A DNA stretch of 64,000 bases from positions 117,388,657 to 117,452,656 of the forward strand of contig NC_089582.1 of NCBI RefSeq assembly GCF_019320115.1. Reading direction: 5' to 3'. The translations under genes and the position numbers were made by a program. The notes below the pieces were generated by a model, which was not told the origin of the DNA, ran no database searches, and was given only the letters and a program-made list of their open reading frames with translations. The DNA is from Miscanthus floridulus (lineage: Eukaryota; Streptophyta; Magnoliopsida; Poales; Poaceae). This document shows positions 10,178 through 21,888 of this stretch, piece after piece (position 1 is the first letter of the stretch; every line of letters starts with the position of its first letter).

Positions 10178-12454
10178 CTGTATGATGCAATGCGTGTAAG
10201 TGCTTATGCAATCGATGCATCGGATGAGATGAATACAATGGATATGTTTAAATGCAATGTAGTCAGCATCATCCAAGAAAATATACTACAAGCACATGTC
10301 ATCTACTGCATTCTCTTCTACTCCTGATATGTTAAGTCAACATATCTTAATAAATGCTTCAAAGATACACCAAAGCTTTACTAATTTCTTAAACACACTT
10401 AAAGCAACCCTTAATTAAACCCTAATTAATAATAGGTTTGAATAGCAACCTCTATTTTTATTGCTTAGAAAAATCTTAGAAAATTACCATAGCACATTAC
10501 TACCCTAAGTAGTCTACCGTCAGATTTTCATGGTGTTTGAATGAGTGGATTAGCCTACACAAAAATAACAAGCTATGGCAGGATTATGAACATAAAAATA
10601 CTTTGAACTGTGAAAAGTGTCAAACAACAGAGTTAGTATTTTTCCTAGGTTCTTCATAGTATACAATGACTGTACAAAAATTATCACATGCATGTTTTAT
10701 ACAAAGTTTGCTCTCTAGCTAAAATAACAAAAATCAGCCATTAAAGGTACTTGAACTACACCTCAAAATTTTCCCACAACACATGCATGAAACATATTTT
10801 TCCTAGGAAATACAAGACATAAGAAGATTAACAAACTTGGAATCATATTTTTCTGAAGCATATAGATTTTTCTACATATTTTTCAAGTTATCAGCAATAT
10901 ACATGATTAAATAAAATTCTACAGAAAAGTATTTCAAAAATGACATGCAATAATTTTCCCAAGTAGATCTGATGATAAGGAACCTAGACAAATTTATTTC
11001 AACAAATTTGGAGCAACTTTGAGTATCCAAACATTTTGCAAACCATTTCTATTTTCAAATAATAAAGAATAAATTGAAAATAATTCCTTCAATCGCTACT
11101 GGGCCGGCCCGCTGGAATCAGCTGGCCCACGACCGCTTTTGGCATGCGCAGCCTGAGCACAAGGAAGGGGAGACAGCCCGGTAGGGCGTCGGCCCACGGC
11201 CTGGCTCGGCCTGGCTGGCTGAGGCAGAGGCCACGCCGGCGCTGGTGCTAGCGCGGCGGCGCGGCTCGGCCACGAGGCCGGCGGCCATCTCTGGCCAAGA
11301 CAAGGCGAGCTAGCGGGCGCATGCGATGTGCAAGAAGATGGCGAATGCGGTAGGGTAGCTAGGCGGGGCTGGAGAAGAGAAGGAAGGGGCCTTCCATGGC
11401 GACCGAGCATGGCGGCGCCATGGCCGCAGTGGCGAGGCTGAGACGGCTCTACCTGAGCTCGGCAGGTGGCGCAAATGCGAGCACAACTTGAAGGAGGGCG
11501 AGGCGGAGCTACGGGCGCGGGATTGCTGGCCGAGGTGGAGGAGCCGCGGCGGATTTCGTCGGCGGGTGCGTGGCGCGGCGAGAGGCAGAGCTGCGGGCAC
11601 ACGGTGCTTGCAGAGAGGCGAGGCAGCGTGGAAGTGAGCCAGCGAGCGCACCGGCACCAGCAGGTGTAGGCGAGCGCGTGGGCGCGGGCGCAGGTCGGCT
11701 GCGACATGCGGCGGCGTCGATGGCGCATGGCCGCCACGCGGCGGGCGAGCTCTGCCGCGGTCGGGACGCGCGGCGCGGCGCGTCAGCGGGCAGGCGCGCG
11801 GAGGCAGGCCAGGCGCGGCGCGGTGCTAGGCTGGGCTGGGCCGAGTGAGGCGAGGCGCGCGCGGGAGGCTGGCTGGGCCGGCTTCGGTCGTGGACCAAAA
11901 GCGAGGCGGCGGCCCGCGAAGGAGAAAAAGTCCTTTTCCAAATATATTTTTAAGGAATTTTTAAATGCCATCTTTCAAATATTATTTTGAGCAAGAAAAT
12001 GACATCTTTTAAAAATATACCAAAAATGAAAGTTGACTAGAATTTAATTCTCTACAACTTTGCTTTTATGACCAAAGCCAAATTCTTTCTAGATTTTGAA
12101 TTATAAATTCAAAGTCCAAGTTTAACTCAAAATCCTAATTTTTTGGAATTTATTTTTGAAGCCAAATTTCAAATTAATTTGAATACAACCTTGCTCCAAA
12201 AATTTGAACTAAACAATCCTAGATGATTTACAATAGTAGCCAACCATGTTTTACTAACCTAGCAAGCAAAATCAGGGCAAAACAAGTCTAACAAAGGTAT
12301 GCAACATTCAGGTTTCACAACATGTTTCAAATGTTTCGAAGCAGTGTTTCAATTGTTATTTACATGATTAGGCATGTATGATTTGGATGCTTGATGATGC
12401 ATGATATGTATGATTTGTAGTGACTAAATGCAGGCATAACACCGAGGTGTTACA

Positions 12455-13658
12455 CAAGGCTCAACCCAAGAGTCTAAAGCGACAGGCCGAAAGGGCGGCC
12501 CAGTCACCGATCGGAAGGTCTGGCCGAAGAGGAACAGCGTCCGCTCATCGGCTACTTTGGCCCACCTCTCCGACCGGGGCGTTCGCTTCGACTCTGGCCA
12601 CCTCCGGACGGCCCCTACGATCGGAAGGCCTGGCCCAAAATGCTACTTCCGATTCCGACCCCGCGTCTCCGACCGGGGATCGCAGTAACCCTGCTCACCG
12701 CTCTTCTCTGACCGGCGCACTCAATGCCGACTGGAGCCATCCGACCAGGGACGCCCCCTCGGTAGGAACCAGAAGACATGTGGAGAAAAGCAAGGCAAGG
12801 CTCACAAGTCAAAACCACTGTACCAGGGACCATATCCTGCATGGAACAGTACTCTGCAGCCACCCAGACACCAATAGTATTGTAGGCGCCGACATCTCCC
12901 ACTACAGTATTGTAGGGGCCGCTAAAACTCCCAAACGGTAAGGCCCCATGTGCCTCTAGGCATCGATAGCGGTATAGGCGCCAGGATTTACCATACCGGG
13001 CGAGCATAGCGAGACTCCTCACATGCCTCTAGGCATTAAATAGTATTTGCAGGTACCAACGTCCACCATCCCTAAAAAAGGTAGCATGACCTCCCGTGTG
13101 CATCTGACATTCAACAGTGACATCAATAATGTTGTAGGCGCCTACTATTATCTTGTACCCACCGGCGTGGGCAATAAGGCTCGGTAGGCGTGGGCAACAA
13201 GGCTCGGTAGCATACATATCCTCACCCTCTCACTTGTAAAGCCATCTCCTTTATCTATAAAAGGGGATGTGCCCCCTCCAACAAGAAAGAAAGCCCTTCT
13301 TGAAGATAACAAGCATCGATCGAGTTCATCAACTCACAACCATAGAACCGCAGGGTTCGTACCCCAAGCACATGCTTGAAAACTTAGCTCATAGCGTAGC
13401 TCCTGTCGCTCCTAGCCCTTCCGACTGGAGGCATCCGGACCTCTTGTACACCCCATCTTTCTCTTTCTCGTTTGTAACCCCACTGCAAACTTTGAGCATC
13501 TGGGCTTAGGAATAAAGTCACTGACCGACCCAAACTGGACATAGGGCACGTTGCCTGAACCAATATAAATCCTGTGTCATTGAGTGCTAGGCCACCTCTG
13601 ATCACAACGTATGACAAAACTATAAATATTCACTAGTTGATCACTTTCTGCACCAATA
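12455..13658 (+). repeat. right part of an LTR of a gypsy element with Asp-type primer-binding site
   Basis: Plus orientation: a TATA box at 13255-13264, then a transcribed-looking region, then CACCAATA and the primer-binding site. Its left part was separated when the chromovirus-like element inserted at 12454/12455. Bases CAAGG at 12455-12459 are expected to be one copy of that element's target-site duplication. Confidence 0.7.
13255..13264 (+). promoter_or_regulatory. TATA box in the LTR fragment
   Basis: CTATAAAAGG, about 400 bp before the LTR end, a normal promoter position for this type of LTR. Confidence 0.65.
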
Positions 13659-13660
13659 GT

Positions 13661-13678
13661 TGGCGCCGTCTGTGGGGA
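13661..13678 (+). other. primer-binding site, tRNA-Asp-like
   Basis: TGGCGCCGTCTGTGGGGA follows the LTR end by two bases. TGGCGCCG is complementary to the 3' end of plant tRNA-Asp; the rest fits only partly. This sequence is common in Tat/Athila-type elements. Confidence 0.7.
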
Positions 13679-13882
13679 AGACGCTGTACGTTCAACACTT
13701 TTTGGTCATCAGATGACTCACTTTTTCGCCACCCTCGCCATGGTGGGCTTGGGCGATATGATTCGCTTTGGCTCGCTGGAGTTTCCTGCACTCTCACCCG
13801 CTGGGATGCGGTTCCACCCGTCTTCGAGCTATTCTAGGCCTTCCTCTTCAGAAGCCTGAATTTCATCGCCGACTAGCTCGGC

Positions 13883-15420
13883 GTGCTACATCTCCGCGAG
13901 GAGGCTCACGTCCCGGCACCTATCAAAGGAGCACCCTCCATCCACTCCGGGATGCATGGCTTCGACGACGTGGCATCTGTGCTTCTTTCCAAGCAAACTC
14001 TCTGCTCAAACCCCGCTGTGAGTAATATACACACTGTTATTTACTTACTATTCTTTATCTTCCGTCGATTACCCGGTGGAACACCATTGTCCCCAACGCA
14101 ACCGCCGTACGACCGATTCCCCTATGGCATCGCGTCTTCCATGGACGCATATGCCCGGGGGCTCCGAAGGATGCCTGCGTTGCCCCCTCTCGCATCCGAA
14201 TTTGTGGGAATGGTGAGCTATGCTCCGACCTGTTTCCTCAACCTCATGGATGACAATGGCAAGAGTGATGGCTCCAGTATCAGTGACATGGCACCTAGCC
14301 ACCGTCCGTCCCGGGAGTGCATCATGGTGGACCCTCCGGGACACCCACCCATGGAAGTGGAGTCCTCATGGTCTCACACCTCTCTAGACCCTCATGCAGA
14401 GACCCCCGAGCTCACACTTTAGCACAGGGAGGAACTACGACAACGGTGCCTGCATCAGCCACCAACTACGCCGGCACACCCAACGCACCACACTGCGCCC
14501 TGCATGCATAGACCTGTGAGCGGCACCCGAGGGCGCACCCGTCAGGTCTAGCACAACACCATGGCCAGGGAGAACGATCCCCCGCACTTCGCTCAGGTGA
14601 ACCAGAACATCGCCGCCGCGACAATGCTTCTACGTGGCCTATCCGAGCCGAATGACCCTCATGAACAGGCGATCCACCAGAACCTCCGGGCACTAGTGGA
14701 GACCGCCGCCATTCAACAAGCGGAGTGCTCCATATCACGACACCGACTCGCATTCTCGCTCTCCGTTAGGGGAACAAGGACGTGGTAGATGGGTCGCTCC
14801 ACCCGGTCGTCGCTACAATCGCCGAGCGCGGCACAGGAGGCCACATTGGCACCTCATCTTGACCCAGCGACCGCTCCACACCGACCACTTATATTCACGT
14901 GACTCAAACCGAATCGAGACACACATCGCAGCGACCAAAGTCCTAGCCCTAATGGCTCGGGACCGTGGACCTTTGTCCAAAACCCCCAACAAACGCCGCT
15001 CCTGTCATGCTCCAACGAAGGTCGGGGCAAGGGCAAGGCCAATCGCTGAGATCAGGACAAAGGCCGCTCCATGCAGAGGGGGAAAAGAATAGAAAGAATC
15101 GCCGCTAACCGACCAACTCTGTGTTGGTCGCCATGGCTGATCATGCAGGCACACAGCCCTAGTAGGACCCTTCGGGCCACTTCCACGAGCTCATGGAGAG
15201 CCCATGCACCAACCACGACTACCCCGTAAAACACCTCTACAAGGACTGCCAGCTCCTCAAGCACCTTCTACGCCAAGCCAGTAGGCCAAAGGAAGAAAAA
15301 GGCAAGAAAGCAGCAACCAAGAAAGGGGGCGTAGCAGGCTAGGAACCGGATGACTAAAGGACGAAGTGATCCGACCGGACGCATACCGACCGAAGGACGA
15401 CAACGATGCCCTTCTCTCCA
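13883..15420 (+). pseudogene. decayed gag region of the gypsy element
   Basis: Readable segments occur in more than one frame: about 13883-14422 (contains RMPALPPLASEFVGMVSYAP and SHRPSRECIMVDPPGHPPME), then about 14561-14788 (ENDPPHFAQVNQNIAAATMLLRGL, with LRALVETAAIQQAE), and shorter pieces to ~15420. The character, a Pro/Ser-rich N-terminus followed by a helical segment between the Asp-type primer-binding site and where pol would start, fits a Tat-type Gag precursor. Stops and frameshifts are frequent. No zinc knuckle or pol follows because the copia element begins at 15533. Confidence 0.55.
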
Positions 15421-16316
15421 AACGCCTAGAATAGCTATGTCGCTTTTTCCCTAAGCTTCAATCTTACCATTGTTTACTTAGTATATGCTCCAGTAAAAGC
15501 ACCCCGACCCGAATACTTTTCAGCCTAGGGCTGAAAGCTTTAGTTTGGTTTTGGTTAATTGATGAAACCCTAAGTGCTAACCTAGTTTATCAAAGTGATT
15601 ATGAGATAGGTAGCACTACTCCAAGTGATGAAGCAATGGAGAAGATCATGATGATGATGATGGCATGGTGATGATCAAATGCTTGAACTTGGAAAAGAAG
15701 AAAGAGAAAAACAAAAGGCTCAAGGCAAAGGTATAAATAGTAGGAGCCATTTTGTTTCGGTGATCAAGACACTTAGCGAGTATGATCACATTTAGGTTAG
15801 ATAGCCGTACTATTAAGAGGGGTGAAACTCGTATTGAAATGAGGTTATCAAAGTGCCACTAGATGCTCTAACTCATTGCATATGCATTTAGGATCTAGTG
15901 GAGTGCTAACACCCTTGAAAACATTTGTGAAAATATGCTAACACATATGCACAAGGTGATACACTTGGTGGTTGGCATATTTGAGCAAGGGTAAGATACT
16001 TCACCGGTGAAGTGTCCACCCGTAGAGTGCACTAGACAGTTCGACGGTGCCACCAACGCCCTAGACAGAAAAGTTAGAGGTCACTATAAGTGATTGGACG
16101 CTGGCCTCGGTTGGACCGGTGCATTCGGTCAGTGGCAGCAGAGGGTGCGTGTTTTGGTCTTATGACCGGACGCTGGGTCACTTAGTGACTAGATGCTAGC
16201 CAGGTGTGTCCGATCAGTGCTGACGTACGCTGATATGAGACACATAGAGGAGACGTTGTGTGACCGAACGCTGGGTAAGTCTGGTCGAATATCACGTTTG
16301 GAACCTTACTAGAAAC

Positions 16317-16345
16317 GACCGGACGCTGAGATCCAGTGTCCGGTC
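16317..16345 (+). promoter_or_regulatory. palindromic U3 motif
   Basis: GACCGGAC, 13 bases, then GTCCGGTC: a perfect 8-bp inverted repeat. A diverged copy is at about 16434-16465 (GACCAAAC...GTCCGGTC), and half-sites such as GACCGGACGCTGG recur upstream from 16080. They lie within 200-450 bp of the TATA-like box, so they may bind a regulator. Confidence 0.5.
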
Positions 16346-16516
16346 ACTTTCTAACTGATGCGTCTGGTCATTACTTGATCGTTGAAATCAAGCGATCGAC
16401 ATTTGAAGCCGATGACACGTGCCGCACATCGCACGACCAAACGCTGAGGTCCAGTGTCCGGTCGGCCCGTGTTCAGTGCAGTGAGGAGCCCAATGGCTCT
16501 ATTTCGTGGGGGCTTC

Positions 16517-16524
16517 TATTTAAG
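16517..16524 (+). promoter_or_regulatory. TATA-like box of the copia LTR
   Basis: TATTTAAG within GGGGCTTCTATTTAAGCCCC. It is the best TATA candidate in the LTR, about 920 bp before its 3' end. Confidence 0.4.
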
Positions 16525-17448
16525 CCCCATGGCCGGCTCAAGCTCACTCTCTTGGCCATTTTCATTAACATAGCAACCTTGTGAGCTTAGCCAAAGTCCT
16601 CCCACTCATCTCCATCATTGATTCATCATCTTTGTGAGATTGGGAAAGAATCCAAGTGCATTGCTTGAGTGATTGCATCTAGAGGCACTTGGTATTTGTG
16701 TTTTGCTATGGATTTCACTTGTTGCTCTTGGTGGTTGCCACCACCTAGATGGCTTGGTGCAGCGGTGGAGGATTGGCATGAGTTGGTGATTGTTCGTGGC
16801 CATCTTCGATGATTGTGAGGGGGTTTATACCTTCCCCGGTGGAGCACCAAAAGGTAACTCTAGTGGATTGCTCGTGTCATTGAGTTACCTCACTTGTGGG
16901 TAGGTTCTTACGGTGTCCAATCGTGTGGATGAGGTTTGTGCAATACCTCTTAGCCATCGAACCACCAAGTGTTGGTCGATACAATGGGGACATAGCGTGT
17001 TGGCAAGCACATGAACCTTGGAAGAAAATTGGTTGTCTCTTGCCCTTTGAAATTCTCCCGGTGATTGATTTCATCTTCATCTTGTGATTGGTTCATCCCT
17101 CTATATGATGGTATAATCACCCTACTCACTCTTCTATACTCTCGCAAACTAGTTGTGCCAAGCTCTTTAGTATAATTAGAATTGAGAGCTTGTTTTGTTA
17201 TTTAAGTTCATCTAGTGGAGCTCTTTAGTGTAGCAAGATTGAGAGCTCTTAGTGAGTAGTATCATAGCAAGTTGTGTGTCTAGTAATCATTGCAACTAGA
17301 ATTGTTGGATAGGTGGCTTGCAATCCTCGTAGAGCTAGAGCAAGTTTGTATTTCGCTATTTGTCTTACTAATCAAATTACTCTAGTTCATTTGTAGATTT
17401 TTTAAATAGGCTATTCACCCCCCTCTAGCCATATTAGGACCTTTCAAG

Positions 17449-17460
17449 TGGTATTGGAGC
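17449..17460 (+). other. primer-binding site, initiator Met-tRNA type
   Basis: TGGTATTGGAGC two bases after the LTR end; 10 of 12 match TGGTATCAGAGC. Confidence 0.8.
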
Positions 17461-17506
17461 CATGGTCACCGTTTGATTGAAGGCTTAACAACCTCGGTGT
17501 CAAATT

Positions 17507-19600
17507 ATGGCTCAAGTTGTGTTCAACCATGTGGGGGGCAAACCACCGTTCTTTGATGGCACATGCTATGATTATTAGAAGAGAAAGATGAGGATGTATC
17601 TTGGTTCAATCAATGATTAAGTATGAGAAGTGATCGAGAATGACTATGCTATCATTGATCCCGATGATCCAACCAACCAAGATAAGATCAACAAGCAATG
17701 CAATACAATGGCTCTCAACACCATATACAATGCCATTGATTTCAAGGTGTTTAAGCAAATCAAGGATTGTGAAAGAGCAAATAAGGTGTGGAAGAGATTG
17801 GAGGAAACATATGAGGGCACACCGGCGGTGAAGAGTGCTAAGTTGTATATCCTCAAGGACAAGTTGACAAGCTTCAAGATGAAGGATGATGAGAGCATTC
17901 TAGAGATGTTTCATCGATTGCAAGTCATTGTCAATGATTTGAAGGCATTGGGAGAGAAGATCAAGGATGATGATGTCTCTCATCAGTTCTTGATGTGCCT
18001 ACCTCCAAGATTTGAGATGTTGAGATTGCTCATCATAAGAGGAGGATTGAAAGAGATTACCCCCAACCAAGTACTAGGTGATGTCATGACCCAAGAGACA
18101 TACCGTGTGGAAAGAGAGGGGGATGACAAGGAGGACAAGAAGGAAGAAGAGGACAAGAAGAAAAAGAGTGTAGCATTTAAGGCTAGCTCATCATCATCCA
18201 AGAATAAGGGCAAGTCTAAGAAAGAATCAAGTGATGATGATGATCTTAGTGACATTGATGATGAAGCCATGGCTCTATTTGTGCGCAAGATGGGCAAATT
18301 CATGAAGAACAAGGGCTATGGTGCAAGCAAGAGAAGAGATCACACTAAGAGCAAAGAGTATGTGAGAAGATGCTACAATTGCAAGAGCCCCGATCATGTT
18401 GTAGCAAATTGTCCCTACAATAGTAATAATGATGAAGATGAGAAGAAAAAGCATAAGAAAGATAAGAATGAAAAGGAGAAGACGGAGAAGAGAATGACCT
18501 TTAAAAAGAAGAAGAAGGGTGGAGGCTATGTAGTCACTTGGGATAGTGATGGTTCCTCGGATGGTGATAGCTCTAGTGATGACAACAAAAAATCTATCAA
18601 GAGAGCACTAGCAAGCATCGCCATCAACAAGAAGCTCTCCATCTTCGACACTCCATCGACATGTCTCATGGCAAAGCCTACCAAGGTAAAATATGATGAG
18701 AGTGATGATGATGAATGTGAAAGTGACTCTTGTAGGAATGATAATGATGATGAGGATGAGGAGTACACCAAGGAGGAGCTCTTGGACATGTGTGAGCAAG
18801 TGCACGCTTGCAATGAGATGAAGAGAAAGGAGTGCAAAGAATTGCGCAAGAAAGTAAAATTTCTTGAGCAATCCTTTGATGAGCTCAATGCTACTCATGA
18901 GAGGCTAATGGAAGCCCATGAGAAGCTTGGCAAAGCTCACTCTAAGCTTGAAAAGGCTCACTCCTCTCTCATTGAGCTAGTCAAAGTGGAGGAAGCCAAG
19001 AAGGAGCAAGTGATCATATCATGTGATGTGGGACTAACATGTGATCTTATTGATAAATCTATTTTTGTTGCTCCCACTAACACTTCTTGTAGCACTACCA
19101 CTTTCACTTCACCCTTGAGTGATGGTCTCACTTATAAAAACTCACTAAAAGTGAAAAATGAGTCCCTCAAGAAGGAGGTGAATGAGCTCACTCATGCCTT
19201 AGGTAATGCCTATGGTGGAGATGTCCGTTTGCTAAAGTGCTTGGGTAGCCAAAGGTTTTCTCTCAATAAAGAGGGATTAGGCTATACCCCCCAAAAAGGC
19301 AAGGCGGCCTTTGTCACTCCCAAAGTTAGCTTTGTGAAGGGCAATGGTCGGTTTTGCAATAGATGCAAGCAAGTTGGGCATATAGAGCAAAATTGCAAGA
19401 TTAACAAGAATAAGCTACCTAATGTATCCTCAATTAAATTTGATTCTTGTTACATGCTTTTTAAGGGTGCCAATGGTGTGAAAGCTAAATTCATTGGTAC
19501 ACCAATTGTGGGCCCAAAGAAGAAGGCCATTTGGGTACCAAAGACCTTGGTGACTAACCTACAAGAACCCAAGCAAGTTTGGGTACCTAAAAAGAATTGA
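17507..19600 (+). pseudogene. gag: copia Gag (SIRE/Maximus type), three early stops
   Basis: The ATG at 17507 starts a 697-codon frame with UBN2-type Gag homology (codons about 60-190: KVWKRLEETYEG, LKDKLTSFKM, FHRLQVIVNDLKALGE). It has two CX2CX4HX4C zinc knuckles, at codon 289 (CYNCKSPDHVVANC) and codon 617 (CNRCKQVGHIEQNC), with Lys/Asp/Glu-rich linkers and a heptad-rich coiled coil between them (codons about 425-505). Stops: TAG at 17576, TAA at 17618 and TGA at 17624, all within the first 40 codons; each is one transition from a sense codon. From 17630 the frame is open to 19600. Gag forms the particle and packages RNA. The stops would prevent full-length translation. Confidence 0.85.
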
Positions 19601-19613
19601 TCTTCTTTTATAG

Positions 19614-20398
19614 GTCAATTATAAAGCCGGAGGAAGGCATTGGGTGCTTGATAGTGGGTGCACACAATATATCACTGGTGATCCAAGAATGTTCAATTCA
19701 ATCAATGAAAACAAGAGCAATGGGATTGATAGTATCACATTTGGTGACAATGGTAAAGGCAAGGTCAAAGGGCTTGGTAAGATTGCAATATCCAATGACT
19801 TGAGCATTTCCAATGTGCTACTAGTAGAGAGCTTGAACTTCAACTTATTATTGGTAGTTCAATTATGTGATCTTGGTTTCAAGTGCATATTTGGTGTGGA
19901 TGATGTAGAGATCATAAGTGTAGATGGCTCTAACTTGATATTCAAAGGATTTAGATATGAGAATCTATACTTGGTTGATTTCAATGCTAGAGAAGCTCAA
20001 TTGTCAACATGTTTGATCACTAAGTCTAGCATGGGTTGGTTATGGCATAGAAGGCTTGGTCATATTGGAATGAAATAATTGAACAAGTTGATTAAGCATG
20101 ACTTAGTTAGAGGCTTGAAAGATGTCACATTTGAGAAGGATAAGCTATGCAGTGCATGTCAAGCCAGAAAAGCAAGTTGGTAGCACACATCCTAAGAAGA
20201 GCATGATGAGCACATCTAAGGCATTTGAGTTAATGCACATAGACTTGTTTGGACCAACCACATACACTAGCATTGGAGAAAATAAATATGGATTTGTGAT
20301 TGTGGATGATTTCACTAGATACACATGGGTATTCTTTCTTATTGACAAAAGTGATGTGTTTGCAACATTCAAATCATTTGTCAAGGGCATTTACAATG
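19614..20398 (+). pseudogene. pol: copia pol fragment: protease, GAG-pre-integrase, integrase start
   Basis: Pol lies in the +1 frame relative to gag, after a gag TGA (19598-19600) and a TAG (19611-19613). Protease motif WVLDSGCTQYITGD is at ~19641-19682. GAG-pre-integrase motif LWHRRLGHIGMK ends at a TAA near 20076. The HHCC-type segment CSACQA follows at ~20145, and the integrase core begins with LFGPTTYTSIGENKYGFVIVDDFTRYTW. An extra base near 20172-20176 shifts the frame. The sequence stops at 20398, where another element has inserted, so catalytic residues after the first Asp are missing. Confidence 0.85.
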
Positions 20399-20796
20399 TG
20401 TCGACGAAATATGGTCGGCAGTCCACCGAGGGGGGTGCCCGTGGTGGTAGATTATCGGTAGGATGCGTGTGATCAGGAACCAGATGGTGACACAAGGCGC
20501 AGAGACAGCGATTTAGACAGGTTCGGGCTGTCTGATTGACGTAATACCCTACGTCCTGTGTCTTTGGTGTATTGTATTGGGATGTATACAGATTAACCTG
20601 TCCTCTAGGGGACCCTTGTCTCTCCTTATATACTCCGAAGAGACAAGGTTACAAGTAAAGTATCCAATTTGGTACTATTACAATATCTAGTACAACTTGT
20701 AATCTTGCCATGTATGCCTTGATCTCACGGGCCGGGCCACCTCGGATGGTGCGGCCCATGTACCATCTTGTGGTACCCGGGGGTATATCCCCCACA
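20399..20796 (-). repeat. 3' LTR (minus strand) of a Tat-like gypsy element
   Basis: On the minus strand it begins TGTGGGGGATATACCCCC and ends TTTCGTCGACA, 398 bp. It has a TATATAAGG box at about 20628-20640 (minus strand). To its right, GGCGCTCGGGGACTAGC on the minus strand is a polypurine-like tract, which makes this the 3' LTR of a minus-strand element extending right. CAATG (20394-20398) would be a target-site copy. The LTR is related to the solo LTR at 31795. Confidence 0.75.
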
Positions 20797-21604
20797 GCTA
20801 GTCCCCGAGCGCCATGTATTCTGATGCGACACGCCGTTTCAACCTTCTCCGAACAGTGAGGCTTGAGTTCTTGACATCTCCGACCACCGTTATCGCCGAA
20901 GAAGTAGGTTGTTCGAAGAATGTATGGTGCTCTTAAGAAGAAAGAAAAAGATTTCCGTCCTGGGAAGTGTGCCCACTTGTATTTCTGAAAAGAAATGTAA
21001 GTGCGTCTTAAAGCGTAGCATCTTTGATCATCAGAGACATAGTGGTCGAAAAATAAGCACATTCACTGCAAGGTGAAGTGTGCCCACTTAGTCCTCGAGC
21101 CTGGTAGTAGGTGACTTAGGCACGTGGTGCCAGGGTCTAAAAAGAATTACCAGTTAAATTGAGAACCCAATTGTCATACAGGCAATACAAGATGCACCGA
21201 CAGGTGCATCGTACCGATGTAGTCCCCGAGCTTGCTGGAAGGCGAGGTATGAGCCTTGTAGCAAGGTCTAAGTGAGAAAAAATATCCCAACTGTATGCGA
21301 GTTGCTAGTCACATGTAGTCGAGATGCAAAGTCCCCGAGCTGTGGTTGGAGAGTGGTCGAGGCAGTCCCCGAGCACAGGTCGAGGAGCGAGCGACGAAGT
21401 TCCCGAGCCGTGGTCGGAGAGTGATCGAGGTAGGTAGTCCCCGAGCACAAGTCGAGGAGCGAGCGACGAAGTCCTCGAGCCATGGTCGGAGAGTGGTCGA
21501 TGCAGTCCCCGAGCACGGGTCGAGGAGCGAGCGACGAAGTCCCCGAGCCATGGTCGGAAAGTGGTCGAGGCAGTCCCCGAGCACATGTCGAGGAGCGAGC
21601 GGCG
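20797..21604 (-). other. 3' region of the minus-strand Tat-like element
   Basis: Non-coding. It contains scattered copies of AGTCCCCGAGC, which on the minus strand is GCTCGGGGACT, the same as the polypurine tract. It passes into a regular tandem array from about 21325. The element continues into the assembly gap. Confidence 0.65.
21325..21604 (-). repeat. tandem array of ~68-bp composite units ending at the gap
   Basis: At least four units. Each combines GTCCCCGAGC(C)-TGGTCGGAGAGTGGTCGAGGCA and GTCCCCGAGCAC-GGTCGAGGAGCGAGCGACGAA half-units of about 34 bp. Variants differ by a few transitions and one 4-bp insertion (GGTAGGTA). The array is interrupted by Ns, which suggests the assembly failed in it. 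Confidence 0.85.
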
Positions 21605-21704
21605 NNNNNNNNNNNNNNNNNNNNNNNNNNNNNNNNNNNNNNNNNNNNNNNNNNNNNNNNNNNNNNNNNNNNNNNNNNNNNNNNNNNNNNNNNNNNNNNN
21701 NNNN
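21605..21704. other. assembly gap, 100 N
   Basis: Exactly 100 Ns, so probably a placeholder of unknown true length. Continuity between 21604 and 21705 should not be assumed. Confidence 0.99.
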
Positions 21705-21888
21705 TCTTTTTCTTTCCTCTGCATTCATGGTCATGCGTGCGAAGTTTGTAGCAGTTTCAGCTTGCAACAAGAGTGAGGTCAAAGATTGTTCGTTCAAGAA
21801 TCACATGGTTGCCAGGCTATGGAGGAAAAGCTGTCTGGCCTCAGGTAATCGTTACCAGGTTCTATTGGGCAATTCAGGGGCTGTCAAA
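21705..21888. other. unassigned sequence after the gap
   Basis: A frame on the + strand encodes about 60 residues (EVKDCSFKNHMVARLWRKS) before the Helitron, but nothing I recognise. It is the left flank of the Helitron insertion. Confidence 0.4.

Larger units (their letters stand above)
7061..12454 (-). mobile_element. 5' part of a chromovirus-like Ty3/gypsy element (minus strand), truncated by the Tat insertion
   Basis: Minus-strand order: 5' LTR (12454-8559), primer-binding site (8556-8545), leader, then an ORF beginning with a histone H3-like tail (7768-7115). The sequence is interrupted at 7060 by the Tat element. The LTR shares architecture and short conserved blocks with the chromovirus LTR at 49584: TGTAACACC start, TTCTGTTACA end, a GC-rich block, an AT-rich block, a GKPRSI exon and a hairpin. 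Chromovirus membership is therefore inferred; its own pol is not visible. Confidence 0.75.
8559..12454 (-). repeat. 5' LTR of the chromovirus-like element
   Basis: On the minus strand it starts TGTAACACCTCGG at 12454 and ends GGTTCTGTTACA at 8559, with a 7-bp terminal inverted repeat TGTAACA/TGTTACA. Length 3896 bp. It contains a GC-rich block (about 11096-11930), an AT-rich block (10270-11090), a short acidic coding-like exon (10177-9989) and a conserved hairpin (9011-9032). Many short frames in the GC-rich block overlap on both strands and I do not call them genes. Confidence 0.85.
15533..17446 (+). repeat. 5' LTR of the copia element
   Basis: TGAAAGCTTTAG at the start and GACCTTTCA at the end give a terminal inverted repeat TGAAAG/CTTTCA. 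Length 1914 bp. U3 holds repeated GACCGGACGCTG-type motifs (about 16080-16465) and a TATTTAAG box at 16517-16524 set in a short palindrome. AGGGC (15528-15532) would be the left target-site copy. Confidence 0.85.
15533..20398 (+). mobile_element. Ty1/copia SIRE/Maximus-type retrotransposon, 5' LTR to integrase N-terminus
   Basis: A 1.9-kb LTR, Met-tRNA primer-binding site, long Gag with two zinc knuckles and a coiled coil, separate pol frame starting with a protease, then the GAG-pre-integrase and integrase start. The order protease-integrase is the copia order. Large LTRs and a long Gag with repeated heptads fit SIRE/Maximus. It is cut at 20398 by a minus-strand gypsy LTR. The rest of pol and the 3' LTR are not seen. 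Confidence 0.85.

Noticed and set aside
21325..21604. CRISPR-like spaced repeat
   Set aside because: Spacers are themselves repeated, the setting is a plant retrotransposon and no cas-like genes exist.
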